DNA of 64,000 nucleotides from Nemopilema nomurai (taxonomy: Eukaryota > Cnidaria > Scyphozoa > Rhizostomeae > Rhizostomatidae): positions 124,001 to 188,000 of the forward strand of contig PEDN01001373.1 of assembly GCA_003864495.1 (NCBI GenBank), given 5' to 3'. Position numbers and translations under genes: made by a program. Positions 1 to 10,274 of the stretch are shown here, piece after piece; position 1 is the first letter of the stretch; every line of letters begins with the position of its first letter. The notes below the pieces were generated by a model that did no database searches, had not been told where the DNA came from, and worked only from the letters and a program-made list of their open reading frames with translations.

Positions 1-450
1 GGCTAAAGGACTTCCAACGAATATATTGACCAGTAAATGAATCGCCCTCCTTTTGAACCGAAACATCCAGAAAATTCAAGGAGTTGTTTTGCTCCTTCTC
101 TATAGTGAATTTTAAGGGCTGGATGTAACGAGTTGAGTTTTCCATGACAATAGTCACACTCCAGCTCCGAATCAAAAATGACGCATGTATCGTCAACATA
201 GCGAAAATAAACCGCGAGCTCTTTGGTTTGTTCAAAAAGCTTGTTTTCATAAAAGCCGACAAAGATGTTAGCTAATGCCGGTCCCAAAGGGTTATCCATT
301 GCTACTCAATCAATTTGTCTATACATTATGTTGTCGAAACTAAATTCCACTCCACGAGTGGCATTTTGGAATGAGCTCTTTGAAAACTTCCTCTGAGAAT
401 GGTGGGCAATCAATATCGTCACGGTACAAAGCAATGTCTCCCATTCATGT
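1..450 (-). pseudogene. Penelope-like element reverse transcriptase fragment, broken
   Basis: The minus strand reads the core of a Penelope-like (PLE) reverse transcriptase. Visible blocks are DDIDCPPFSEEVF (about 380-420), a segment ending FDNIMYRQID, NPLGPALANIFVGFYE (about 250-298) and the catalytic YFRYVDDTCVIF. The frame is broken three times: a shift near 366, a TGA between QID and VAM at about 304-306, and a shift near 110, after which the final block (NFLDV...FTGQYIRWKSF) continues in another frame to the window edge. PLEs encode an RT with a GIY-YIG endonuclease; no endonuclease is visible, but the fragment runs off the edge. Clearly a dead copy. RT family assignment is by motif recognition. 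Confidence 0.8.
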
Positions 451-620
451 GCTCCTTCGACATCAGCAGTTTGTTTACAAACGTGCCCCTTGATGAGACC
501 ATAGGGATTTGCGCTGATGCTTTGTACTGTGGCGATCTTGATTGCCCACCATTCGCTCTGTGAATAGCCACTCTGGAAGTTGTTTCAAAAATATGTTTAT
601 AGCAATTCTCACATTTTAGA
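451..620 (+). pseudogene. Second Penelope-like RT fragment, opposite orientation
   Basis: The plus strand encodes FDISSLFTNVPLDETIGIC followed by ALYCGDLDCPPF, the conserved N-terminal (fingers) part of a Penelope-like RT. Stops follow soon after (for example after PPFAL), and similarity fades near 620. It covers the same protein region as the start of the minus-strand fragment at 1-450, so two PLE copies lie head to head with their homologous ends abutting near position 450. The shared DNA is visible as the inverted pair GAATGGTGGGCAAT (about 397-411) and ATTGCCCACCATTC (541-554). Confidence 0.7.
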
Positions 621-954
621 CGACAATGAATATTATTAGATTAAACATATTTCTGATATGTCAAAGATTTGAGTTCAATCTACAACAAATAGAGAAGTTG
701 AAATGGATAGCTATTCTTGGAGTAATTGCTATTTTTAATGGCAACAGCAATTTCTCGAAGAAAAAGGAACACATAGCCCTTAACCCTTTATGAAGCATTG
801 TCCAAGTGTCTATGATGCTTTTTCAACATAGATACACTCGTTTGCAAAAGTTTAAGACCACCAAGAAAATTTTTAGATTATAGAGTAATTTTTAACAATA
901 ACATAACAAATTGCGGAAAAATTTAATATTTTGACATTCAAGGAAACTTGAAGA

Positions 955-2655
955 CAGGGGCGGCTGGGAGCAAAATTTGATTGGTATTCAAGGTATCCAT
1001 AACAAGCAGAAACCACGCCCAAAATGCCACACCCTTTTGAAAATAAGAAAGTGTTTTGATACTAATTTACCAAGAAGTGTATATTATTTCATTAACCCTT
1101 ACTTTATTTTTCGGTCTACCTTGGGACGAACCATTTAGTTTCAAACACTTTCAGCAGATAACTGGATTTGTTGCAAAAAAATTCGTGAAAACCATCAAAG
1201 CTACAACAGTATAGCCATGATAACCATCGAACTTTGATTGAGTTACTACTTTTGTTAAATTGTGTTTCGAACTGCACAGTTCACTTCATTAAATCAATTA
1301 TTATTAAAAAATTTGAAGCTTCGAGATTTTGTGAATTTCAAAGACTCTTTGTATTTTATTGATCTGTCAGCTTTTCGTTTCTTGCCTTACGATGATGATA
1401 GATTTCGGTGCAAAGAAACTGAGCAGGATGCACTCAGTACATATAATGTTTGAGTACGTAACCTGCTCTTTTTAATGATGCGTTACGAACCTGTTGTAGC
1501 TCATAAAAAGCTGATACCAAAGTTGCCCCCGCGGCCTAAAGCCTTTGACTGAAAGCCGTATAGACTCACGGTGTTCAGGTTCAATTCTGAATAGTATGGC
1601 AACTGGCCGCGCGACAAAGTGTAATCAAATCACTATCATTATTAGAGGTCCAGATACATTTCACATAGCTAAGTACGCTAATAAATTAAAACAATTACTT
1701 TTGAAATGTCCACCATATAGGCACGGGCAGAAGAAAAAAGTTTCTTTTCCATCTTCATTTACAGCCCCGCAAATTAATGAACCCCTCATACACAGTTTCA
1801 CATGTTCTACTGTGATAGTTAATTCTTGGACAGGGTCTTCCTTCTTTTTTAAACAAAGTCGTTGTTCGTCTGTGAAAGTGCCTCTTTGTACTGACCGCCA
1901 TTAAAAAATTTTCGAAACACTCCAACGATGTTGAGTATCCAAAACGCGATTCAGAGAAAAAGGACCTGCTCAAGGTATTCCGAGAAAAACTGAATACTTT
2001 CCCTTCAGAGACCCTTTGTTCAGCACAGCTGGTTTCTTCTATCACTGACGTCACTTTGGGTCACGAAAACAAAGTGAACATATCCAGGATGGCCACTGAA
2101 TACCTCAGGAGCTGCCGCCTGCAAAAACAACAGCAAACTCTTCGTCTTCTATCTAAGATAAGACTCCTTTGCGTCTCGGCTGTAAGCACTTGTACCCCGC
2201 TTGATTCAAAACTCTAACGAGTGTCCGGTAGCTAACGTTGCGTGTTATTTCACTCTCCTTGGCTATATCCATCACTTTGATATTTGAATTTTCATTCCTC
2301 ATTCGTTTGAATGTTCTAAGAAATCTTGCCCTTTCTCTCTTGTTCATAACTGATGGTCGTCCAGCTCGTTCTTTGTGTTGTTTCACCTGAAGACTTTCTC
2401 GAGAAATTCGTACAACACCCGATACAATATTCTAAAACAACAGGGGATTAATGATAGCCTTGCATGTGGCGCCAAAGCAATATCCTTCAACAGTCATACT
2501 ACGAAAATGAGTCAGGACAGTTCTCCTTCTGCAGGGCTAAACACTTTACACATTTGTGATTTTTTGTTGGAAAAATAAAATTTGCCTTATAAACACATGT
2601 TTGAAAAAAAACTGGTATTCACGAATACCTTGAATACCCCCCAGCGCCTCCCCTG
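955..2655. mobile_element. hAT-type element nested in the Tc1
   Basis: It is bounded by a perfect 8-bp target duplication, CTTGAAGA (947-954 and 2656-2663), the hAT hallmark. The ends are inverted: CAGGGGCGGCTGGG at the left and, on the other strand, CAGGGGAGGCGCTGGG at the right, each followed within 30 bp by GGTATTCAAGGTAT. No hAT transposase domain is recognisable. The interior holds a Tc1-like HTH fragment (2153-2386, minus) and a 113-codon stop-free stretch at 1876-2217 on the plus strand, unrecognised and without an early ATG. Probably a non-autonomous carrier. The 16-bp end CAGGGGCGGCTGGGAG is shared exactly with the hAT at 32435. Confidence 0.85.
2153..2386 (-). pseudogene. HTH DNA-binding fragment of a Tc1/mariner-type transposase
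   Basis: The 77-residue frame contains GRPSVMNKRERARFLRTF and ITRNVSYRTLVRVLNQAGYK, the look of the second helix-turn-helix of Tc1/mariner transposases (specific DNA recognition at the inverted repeats). No catalytic DDE region follows; the frame stops after about 12 codons of a basic linker. It lies inside the hAT element at 955-2655, so it is either a captured fragment or the remains of an older insertion. It differs clearly from the HTH of the Tc1 transposase at 2695-3700. Confidence 0.5.
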
Positions 2656-2694
2656 CTTGAAGATAAAGAAAAAGTCGTTTCTCTCGCTTTAGGA

Positions 2695-3700
2695 TCAATA
2701 CTTGGTATTTCCACTCTTTTTAGCAATAACTGCCTTCATCCGCCGTGGCATATTACTGACCAGATTTTGACAATATTCTGTTGTTATTTCCTATGCCCAG
2801 ACCTCGGCAATAACAGATTTCAAATTTTCCATGTTGTTTGGGTGTTTCTCTGCAACTTTGTTCTTTAGAATCGTCCTTAAATTCTCAATCGGGTTCAGGT
2901 TGGGGCTATTTCCAGGCCAATCAAGTTTTGTTATCTTGTTCCTCTGGAGAAAATCTGTCACAATTTTGCAGCGATGACATGGAGCACCATCCTGCATGAA
3001 AATGTTGCAATTATGGAATTGCAGCCTGTCTTTTAATAAATCAAGGTATTTTTGCCCATTCATGGTGGTTTTTGGAGGTAAACAGAACAGACGGGTGTTT
3101 CCTTTGGCAGACATACCTCCCAAGATCACGATGCTTGGAGGATGTTTCATGGTTTGCTGGATGTAGCGCTCGTCAAATCTTTTCCCTGGAGGTCTCCTAA
3201 CATTGAGCTTGCGAACCCCAAATTGTTGGACTGTTGATTCATCAGAAAAAAGACTTTTGCCCATTGCTCTTCACTCCAACCTTCATGCTTCTTTGCAAAC
3301 TGTAACCGCTTAGATTTCATGGCTACTGTAAGTCGGGGTTTTTGAGCTGGTTTATGTGATTTTAAACTGAAATCCTTCACCAGGCGAGGACTAATTGTGC
3401 TTGTTTGGATATTAACACCTCTAGAAAGAAGTGCTCTCTGGATCGTTTTACAAGAGCTGTTTGGATAGCGTACTGCTATGCGACGTATCATGTGGTCATC
3501 CCTTGGTGTTGTTTTACGTGGTCTTCCACTGCGATTTAAATCCTTAAATGTCATCAAATTTTTGAATTTGACGATTGCTTGATGCACTGCAGTCTTGCTA
3601 CATCCGATATTTGGCTTATACCACGTTCTGATAAACCCTGTTTGTTTAAAATAACTATTTGGCCACGCTGAACTTCAGTCAGAGAGGCTCTTTTGCCCAT
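2695..3700 (-). pseudogene. Tc1 transposase (DD34E), broken
   Basis: Start ATG at 3700 (MGKRASLTEVQRGQIVILN). An N-terminal HTH, then the linker SGRPRKTTPRDDHMIRRIA, then the catalytic core: first Asp in LFSDESTVQ, second in FMQDGAPCHR, and Glu in NLNPIEN with 34 residues between the last two, the Tc1-type DD34E spacing. The enzyme would cut and paste the element at its inverted repeats. It is inactive: a frameshift near 3610, another near 3255, and an in-frame TAG at about 2787-2789 after AEVWA; the C-terminal tail continues in frame to a TGA at 2695-2697. All catalytic residues are still visible. Confidence 0.85.
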
Positions 3701-3910
3701 GATTGCAAAAATTCAAATGAAAGAAAAGCAGCTAATATCATGCCAATAACAAATATGTTTTGGTAATAGCGCTCAATTCTGTTCTAAAAATACTAAAAAT
3801 GTTTGCATCTTGACCTTTTATGGGTTTCTTTCTGACATATTGCAATATTTTGTGATTAGCATTGAAAATGAAAAAGGAGATGGGTGGTCTAAAATTTTTG
3901 TACATGACTG

Positions 3911-5014
3911 TACATTCAAGTGTAACCTTATTTCCGTTTTGAATCTGACTGAATGAAAGTTACTTTAAATTTGTATATGATTAAATTAATTTCCTGCTTG
4001 AACATATAGGGTAAATTGGCAAAACCTTACTTTCCTGAATAAAGACTTTGACCTTATTAAAAAAATGAATTTATAAAGATATATTCGGTGACATCAAAAA
4101 CAGTCTACTCGCATTTTCATCCATTTTGAGGTCTTCTTAATCCAAGCTAAAAGATATTTCCTGATCAGTGAGTTTTTCAAAAATGCGATAAAAAAAATCC
4201 GTTCAGGAACATTCTAAATCATTTCAGAAGAGCCCACGTTTAATGAATCATATTGCTTTTGCGTGAGTCTTATTTTGAAGAAACATATAGAACTTCTTAG
4301 GCAAGGGTGTATGTGGCATGATCACAAAGAACATTTTGGTGAAGTGAATCTTGAAAATTTTTGACAAAGCAGCTGGAAAGATATTCGCTCAGAATCGATT
4401 TTTGGCACATGCTTCCAGTGTAGTAATGTCCTCTACGACTTCCAAATGTAACGTCACTGTCATTTTAAGGGATCTTCTATAAGATTTCGTCTTTGTTTGT
4501 CATTGTGCTTTAAAAATAACCCACCTAAAAATAAACCAGTGAAGGTCACATGGGCTGTACTATTTACTGCTACTTAATGCATGATGGCTATAAAGTTACA
4601 AAAACGTTACAAATTTCCTGGATGGAACTTAGAAAAGTCCTGGATGGAACTTTGAGCTAATCTGAAGGAAGTTACTACACAATTTTCTGATTCCTCTCTG
4701 CGGCCCTGACCATCCCATTAAAAGTGTGCGAAAAAACTAGAAAATATTCCACTATATACCAGGTCTCTAATATCGACCTTAAGCAGACATAAGTCGTCTT
4801 TAACACACCCATTCAAAATAACTTAAAAAAAACCAAAAAGCCGTTTATACCTAATTCTGACAATGATCACTATTTTTTGCAGTGATAAACGGTTTTGGGC
4901 AATAAAAAACAGGAAAAGTATACGTAAAAGTGTGTGTTTGATCTTCACGTCTTAAAGATAAAGTAAACTTTCATTCAACAAGAAAGAAGCTCGGACACTC
5001 CTCGTGGTGACCTA
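3911..5014. other. No gene seen
   Basis: A+T-rich sequence between the Tc1 and the first MITE. No frame with a recognisable protein, no tRNA-like structure and no clear repeat was found by eye on either strand. Confidence 0.5.
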
Positions 5015-5292
5015 CAATGCCTGCCAAAATTGTTGGCACACTTACGACAATTCTTTGACTCGCGTTCACTTATCCCCCTCCCCCCCACTTTGAATCATGT
5101 TGTGTTGCTGCTAAACGAAGCGTCCATTTTAGACCAAACTTTTTCCCCAGATTGACTGGATGCTTTACTTTGTTACCAACATTGTTTTAGGGGGGAGGAG
5201 GGGGATTAACAGCTTGTGGAGTGTCAAAGAAATGAAAAATGCGAAAACCAGAGAAAATACTGAGGTGTTCCAAGGACTTTTGGCAGGCATTG
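5015..5292. mobile_element. MITE, long inverted repeats, family A
   Basis: The left end CAATGCCTGCCAAAAT and the reverse complement of the right end, CAATGCCTGCCAAAAG, form inverted termini that continue as TTGG(C/A)ACAC. The interior has a C-rich run near the left (CCCCTCCCCCC) and a G-rich run near the right. Left flank is TA; right flank is TC, so the duplication is not perfect. The element at 16289-16559 has the same architecture. Non-coding; probably mobilised by a Tc1/mariner-type transposase, an inference from the TA target. Confidence 0.6.
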
Positions 5293-5906
5293 TCTGAAAT
5301 TTTTATTCAAAACTGTTAATAATGACCCCAAAACCATTATCAAACCATTTTTTATTGATGGCGCCGATCTCATTTTTCATGTTATTTTTTCAAAATTCCA
5401 AGCCAGTTTTAAGCTATGGGGGTGTTCTTGATTCTTGAATACTAGCATACCGTGACCCCCCGGGGATCAACTATGTTACCCATAAGCATCTATGAAGAAT
5501 CAAATTTGCTTGGAAAAGTGATCTAGTTGGTTTTTGACGTACGTCAACTTGAGTATATTAGACTTATTAGGAAAAATTGCATAGTTAAAGGAGGCTAGAG
5601 TAATAGCACTTTTATTGATAAGTCCTATTGAAAAGAGCTTCTTTATTGACTTATCTAGCTTCATTATGAAAATGTTTACTCAAAGGGAAACTGGAAATTG
5701 GGCATGGACAATGGACAAAAACATTTTAAGCTTGTTTCAGAATAAAAAAATTTTTTACGTGAGTAAAACTTTGAGAAGCTCCAATAAACGTAAGCTGAGG
5801 CGCTTTGTGATCGAGGCTGTGAACAAAAGCGATCGAGGTAATAACTGCCAATTTTTTTGCCAGTAGTGCAATTTGAAAATTTACGCAACATACTACGTTT
5901 ATTGAT
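5293..5906. other. No recognisable gene; short unassigned frame 5615-5866
   Basis: The stretch has an 83-codon plus-strand frame at 5615-5866 that I do not recognise. It sits just upstream of the Rep-like gene and could be leader or part of the same element, but nothing in its sequence shows this. Confidence 0.3.
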
Positions 5907-6660
5907 ATGGCAACTGGAACTAAATCTAACGAGGTGGAAGCACCAGAAAATCTTGGAAGACGTGTTGTAAGAAAAGTTTACCTGATTACATACAGTGATG
6001 CGGCCACTAAAATCTTCGACCGCAAAAAATTCTCCACAATCGTGGTAAATGCTTTTAACGAAAGCACCAATGCTACTGTGGAGCAATGGGCATGCTGTAT
6101 GGAGCAGCACAAGAATGGTGCATATCATTTCCATATGTGCGTCCTTCTTGATCATATTCAAAGGTGGGTGAAGGTAAAAACGCATCTAAATGATCGCTAC
6201 AAAATTACTGTTTACTTTTCTGGCCACAGTGCCTTCAATTATGTTGCGAAGGAAGATGGGGCTTTTATTAAAAGCGAGCAACATCCTCATGTAGCAGCTC
6301 CAAAAACAGCAGAGGCTACAAGAGCTAAAAGAAATAAATGTACTAAAAGGTCCAAAAAACCAAAGCGTTTATGTAATCCTGATGTTGCCAGGATGGCCAT
6401 CAAGAACAAAGTGCATTCTCATTTGGAGCTGCTTGGCCTTGTAAGATCCTCTGTAGACCAAGGGGACTCGCGTCTGTACGACTTTGTCCAAGGACGAAGC
6501 GAAAAGAAAATAAGGGAATTGCTGGATACGACATGAGAGATTGAGATGGCAAATGCGAAGCTACAAAGAGCAGGAATGACAAGGATGCAGATCTTGCAGC
6601 AACAGCTAGCTTCTCCCTGTTTCTGCAAGGGGGAATGGCTCCAATGTGCCTTAGAAATAG
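5907..6660 (+). pseudogene. HUH endonuclease Rep-like protein, 3'-truncated
   Basis: ATG at 5907. Three motifs in order match rolling-circle initiators of the CRESS type: KVYLITYSD (residues 24-31, motif I position), YHFHMCVLL (73-81, with the His-hydrophobic-His metal site) and YVAKED (112-117, the YxxK active-site motif). A basic linker follows (KRNKCTKRSKKPKRLC), then a segment with DFVQGRSEKKIRELL. An in-frame TGA at 6534-6536 ends the long frame, but the same frame continues with MANAKLQRAGMTRMQILQQQ and a Cys-rich SPCFCKGEWLQC. Coding similarity stops near 6660, before any helicase P-loop, where unrelated sequence begins. Likely an endogenous fragment of a Rep-bearing element or virus; residues 112-117 would nick DNA and stay attached to the 5' end. 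Confidence 0.65.
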
Positions 6661-6819
6661 ACCTTTTTGCGATTTGGACTACAATGCATTGCGGTCGTAG
6701 TGGCGGCCATGTTGATAGACCTCCGCAACAACTGGTAGTCAAAACATACGAGCCGTGACTTCACAACAATTTCGCATCTCCGTTTTGTTCACTGCTTTGC
6801 CGGCGAATACAAGAAAGTC

Positions 6820-7470
6820 ATGCCTACATTATGCTGTATAGTTTCCTGTAGTAATAAGCAAAGGAAGGGATTAAACTTGAGCTTTTTCCGAATACCAGCA
6901 TTGATAAAGAACGAAGGACCCAGAGAAAAAGAATTATCCGAACGTCGAAGGCGACTGTGGTTTGCAGCAATAAACAGAGAGGATGCTTCTTGGAAAAAGG
7001 TTGATGGCTGGAGAGTGTGCAGCACCCATTTTATAAGTGGAAAACCAGCTGCATTGTTTGATGAAAATAATCCCGACTGGGTTCCTACGAAGAACTTGGG
7101 TTATGAAAAGTTCGGGGCCACATCTGAGACTGACTTAGTACAAAGTAGGTACGATCGTGCAAAGAGGCGCAAAGGAGACAATGCAAATGAACTACACGAC
7201 GCTTTACGTGAACTAGACGACGTGCTTCAGGCAGATGAAATTTCTTCAATAGAGGGGTGTGAGAAAATTGATCCTGTTTCTGCTAGTGATGATATTATAA
7301 ATGAAAATGAAAGTTTGGGAGCTTCAAAATCATCACAAGAAAGTGACCTACAAAGAAGAAGATTGTCAGCAAAGATTTTTTCAGATGAAAGCGATTTAGA
7401 GGATCAAACTAAAGTTACTTTTTATACAGTTCTGCCTTCTAAGGACATCATGTTGCCAACTTCAATTTGA
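6820..7470 (+). CDS. THAP-domain protein of a Harbinger-type transposon
   Basis: The N-terminus MPTLCCIVSCSNKQ gives the first Cys pair of a C2CH THAP zinc finger; GWRVCSTHFISGKPA (about residues 65-79) gives the Cys and His, followed by DNPDWVPTKNLGY. THAP domains bind transposon ends in P-element and Harbinger-like systems. The second half is acidic and low complexity. The frame ends at 7470, where a frameshift near 7455 separates it from the catalytic part that follows at 7467. Whether the ancestor was one protein or two cannot be settled, but the reading FNLIAPGIS just before the next block suggests one. Confidence 0.75.
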   Translation: MPTLCCIVSCSNKQRKGLNLSFFRIPALIKNEGPREKELSERRRRLWFAAINREDASWKKVDGWRVCSTHFISGKPAALFDENNPDWVPTKNLGYEKFGATSETDLVQSRYDRAKRRKGDNANELHDALRELDDVLQADEISSIEGCEKIDPVSASDDIINENESLGASKSSQESDLQRRRLSAKIFSDESDLEDQTKVTFYTVLPSKDIMLPTSI

Positions 7471-8281
7471 TTGCCCCTGGAATATCCCAACGACAGAATT
7501 CTGCATTGTCCAAATTTGACAAATTTGTTATAACCCTTTCTCGTCTCCGACTCAACCTGCAGATAAGGGACTTGGCATACCGCTATAATGTGTCAACTTA
7601 TGTTGTATCAAAAGCCTTCACAGAAATCATTGACCTTCTTTATGTTAATCTGAAGGGAACTATTCTATGGCCTTTACGGGAAGATCTTATGAAGTCTATG
7701 CCAATGGTGTTTAGAGACAACTTTGGTTTAAAAGTTGTTTCAATCATTGACTGTTTTGAAGTTTTTATAGAGCGCCCATCAAACTTATATGCAAGGGCTC
7801 AAACATGGTCAAATTATAAACATAATAATACTGTTAAGTATTTAATCGGAATCACTCCACAAGGTTCTATCTCGTTCATATCAGATGGATGGGGAGGAAG
7901 AGCAAGCGATAAACATGTAACAATGAATTCAAATTTTTTGAACAATTTATTGCCAGGAGATGTTGTTTTAGCAGATAGAGGATTTGACATTGATAAAGTT
8001 TTATCCATGAAAGGTGCAAAATTGCATATAACTGCATTTACAAGGGGGAAAAACAGTTGAGTGGTGAAGAAGTACAAGAGTCAAGAAATATAGCAAATGT
8101 TCGTATTCATGTTGAAAGGGTAATTGGATTGCTACGACAAAAATACACCATGCTACAAAGTACAATACCAATTAATCTTTTGATCACAAAGACTGGCCAG
8201 GAGAACCTGGTCTTGGACAAAATAGTGACTGTAGCTTGTGCACTAACTAATTTATGCCAATCGGTTGTACCATTTGATTAA
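7467..8281 (+). pseudogene. DDE_Tnp_4 (HARBI1-like) transposase, frameshifted
   Basis: An HTH-like block (ALSKFDKFVITLSRLRLN ... LAYRYNVSTYVVSKAF) is followed by an RNase H-fold DDE domain: Asp in VVSIIDCFEVFIERP, Asp in [13 protein letters not shown], and Glu in [15 protein letters not shown]. The first two lie in the frame 7467-8060; the last lies in 8057-8281 after a one-base shift in an A run near 8049 (GKNS stop versus [11 protein letters not shown]). With the THAP protein upstream this is a PIF/Harbinger-superfamily transposon. Terminal repeats were not located with certainty; the sequence around 6660-6730 and 8325-8400 is G-rich and may hold degraded ends. Confidence 0.8.
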
Positions 8282-8544
8282 AGCATGTTAACTATTGTTT
8301 TAGCAAAACTATTTGATTATTTTAACATATGGATAGGGGGAGGGGCAATCTTTTGAAATGGCCACTAAAAGGCTGTAATTGTCAAAGATAGGAAAACTTA
8401 GACCAACTTTAATGAGCATATTTTGCATAGGCGAAATTCATCTAAAAAGTGAACATAATTTGTGATCATCTAAACAAAACAAAATAACTTCCTACAGGCA
8501 TTTGAACCAATGGAAACATTTGAAGCAAAGTCTTCTTCCACAAT

Positions 8545-10005
8545 ACTCAATGAAGAAGTTAATCGATTGATTAGCAGAAATTCCCTGAAAGCAAGCTATC
8601 TAGGTATTTAGAGCAATTTAGAGTGAAAAACGCCCTCGGGGCATGGCGGAAGGAGGTCAACAGGTCAACAGCCAGGTGCAAAAACCACGCACAAAAGCTA
8701 GTTTCTCGAGAGAAAAATCAGAAAAACGACGATCGTAAAGCAACAAAACAAACTTACTTTGATTCGTTCTAGAGGGCACGACAAAGTTTTCAGCAGTTTT
8801 CAGCAGCGAGAGAGCCAGGTGGGGGCGTGCCTGAAGTTTCTCGTGAATTTTTCTTCTGCCACCTCGAGTTTCGGCTCGATTTCTCACCTGAAATGAGGAA
8901 AAAGCAAACAAATCAAATCTCTCTTAGCAAAATTTTAAGTAAGCAATCAATTCAGCATTCAGAAAACATTCTCGAAAGCAAGCGAGCTCGTGGGTAGCAA
9001 ATTTTTTTAAAGGAATGGAAGCTGCCCCAGCATGGGGTGCATTGGAAAAATCGTGAAAAACGCACGAAAATTTAGTTTAACATCAGGAAGATCACAAGAT
9101 CGAAAGGAGAAACGAAAGTTACTTACTGTAGGGCAACTTTCCACTGCGAAATCCCCCAAAACGCAAAGAGAAGCGGCTCCGGTAATGAACACGTCCAAAC
9201 CCCACTGTAGCAAGCATAAAATGACCCCTGCCCTGTCCCGAGCACGCTGTTGTTCTCTAGTACGCCTTGCTCTGCTGCGACACGTCACTCACGTCGGCAA
9301 CTTGCATTTCGATTGGTGGAAGAGGACCATCTTTTGTCCACAAACAATAAAGGGAGGCACAGCGAGGCACGTGACAGGGGCAAGTTCGGCCGATCGAGGG
9401 CAAGAAAAATGGCAATGTCCACTAAAAGTAATGAAAATTTTGGAAAAAAACCAGCCACGATCGAAGAGGAATGCCTGCCGAACCCGTGGGTAAAAAAGGG
9501 GAAGAGCTGGTCGAGCGGTGGGGGCAGGATGGCGTCGAGAAGGCGGACGAAACGACCCTCTCTCGGAAAAGATGGCGATTTTCTCAAAAAGGGCGCACGC
9601 TTTTTGGGAAAAACCTCAAACGATATTGTAAGAAGGATCCGGGAAGAAGCTGCAAAAAGAATTTTCGAAATCTGTCCAGCCGTTTAGGAGCCTTTTCCCG
9701 TCAATTTGGTAGAGGTGGAGAACAAAAGATTGTTGCTAGGCGACGCTAAAATTTTAGTATAGGTAGAAGCCCCCAAAACCCCGCTGCGCGGGCTAAACCC
9801 CTTCTGTGTAAAAGGAATTGCCCCTTAAAACTACCCAAAACAAATAGACATGTTAGCCTCGGCAAGACAAGAGCCTCGCATCGAGAGCAAAAATGACGTA
9901 ATGCACAGCCACGCACCGCACACTTGAAACGAAAGTTGTCAACGAAAAATGACTCGCCATCCTTCGCGTGCATCACTCGCACTCCTGTGACAATCGCTAG
10001 GACGG
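8545..10005 (-). repeat. Inverted-repeat unit, partial copy 1
   Basis: On the minus strand this copy reads terminal repeat arm (10005-9769), then a promoter-like module with predicted first exon (9765-9000), then one middle-exon module (9000-8545), and stops at 8545 without the last exon or 3' region found in other copies. It is bounded on the right by the centre of the palindrome at 10005-10038. Homology to 12550-14265 and, inverted, to 42935-44300 is evident throughout (for example the shared string GGGGCATGGCGGAAGGAGG). Confidence 0.7.
8758..9288 (-). CDS. Predicted unknown spliced gene, copy 1 (exons 1 and 2 only)
   Basis: Exon 1 (9288-9127) has ATG at 9288 and a partly hydrophobic stretch VILCLLQWGLDVFITGAA, then GDFAVESCPT, ending in phase 0 at a consensus donor GTAAGT. 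Exon 2 (8887-8758, 130 bp) follows an acceptor TTTTTCCTCATTTCAG and encodes an Arg-rich segment (VRNRAETRGGRRKIHEKLQ) ending one base past a codon at a second GTAAGT. The last exon is missing because this copy is truncated at 8545. Function unknown. Support comes from splice signals and from amino-acid conservation with the copies at 11677-13300 and 43685-44540. Not confirmed by transcripts. Confidence 0.4.
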
Positions 10006-10274
10006 GGTTCGCAAAAGATGAAGGGATAAGGCTCCCCCGTCCTAGCGATTGTCACATGAGTGCGAGTGATGCACGCGAAGGATGGCGAGTCATTTTGTCG
10101 TTGACAACTTTCGTTTCAAGTGTGCGGTGCGTGGCTGTGCATTACGTCATTTTTGCTCTCGATGCGAGGCTCTTGTCTTGCCGAGGCTAACATGTCTATT
10201 TGTTTTGGGGTAGTTTTAAGGGGCAATTCTTTTCCACAGAAGGGGTTTAAGCCGCGCAGCGGGGTTTTGGGGGC
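9769..10274. repeat. Large near-perfect palindrome (two ~237-bp arms)
   Basis: Arms 9769-10005 and 10038-10274 are reverse complements with few differences, separated by about 32 bp. Readable landmarks, mirrored, include GACAATCGCTAGGACGGGG, GTTGTCAACGAAAAATGACT, AATGCACAGCCACGCACCGC and the outer GCCCCCAAAACCCCGCTG. Each arm is the end repeat of one of two units facing each other (8545-10005 and 10038-14265). Single arms recur at about 14038-14265 and 45852-46035. The spacer TTCGCAAAAGATGAAGGG reappears inverted at about 14272-14295. Confidence 0.9.

Larger units (their letters stand above)
835..3910 (-). mobile_element. Tc1-family DNA transposon, split by a hAT insertion
   Basis: Imperfect terminal inverted repeats of about 28 bp lie at 835-862 (begins CACTCGTTTGCAAAAG, ends AGACCACC) and 3883-3910 (reverse complement begins CAGTCATGTACAAAAA, ends AGACCACC). 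Both are flanked by TA (833-834, 3911-3912), the Tc1/mariner target duplication. After subtracting the hAT at 955-2655 and its 8-bp duplication, the element is about 1.37 kb, the normal Tc1 size. The transposase (2695-3700) is on the minus strand, so the hAT sits downstream of the transposase stop. Confidence 0.85.

Noticed and set aside
5676..6185. 169-codon minus-strand frame overlapping the Rep-like gene
   Set aside because: No family resemblance, while the plus strand has three ordered HUH motifs over the same DNA.
9032..9749. Overlapping plus-strand Lys/Arg-rich frames as genes
   Set aside because: Same module as above in another copy; frames differ between copies, while minus-strand exon 1 is better conserved and ends at a splice donor.
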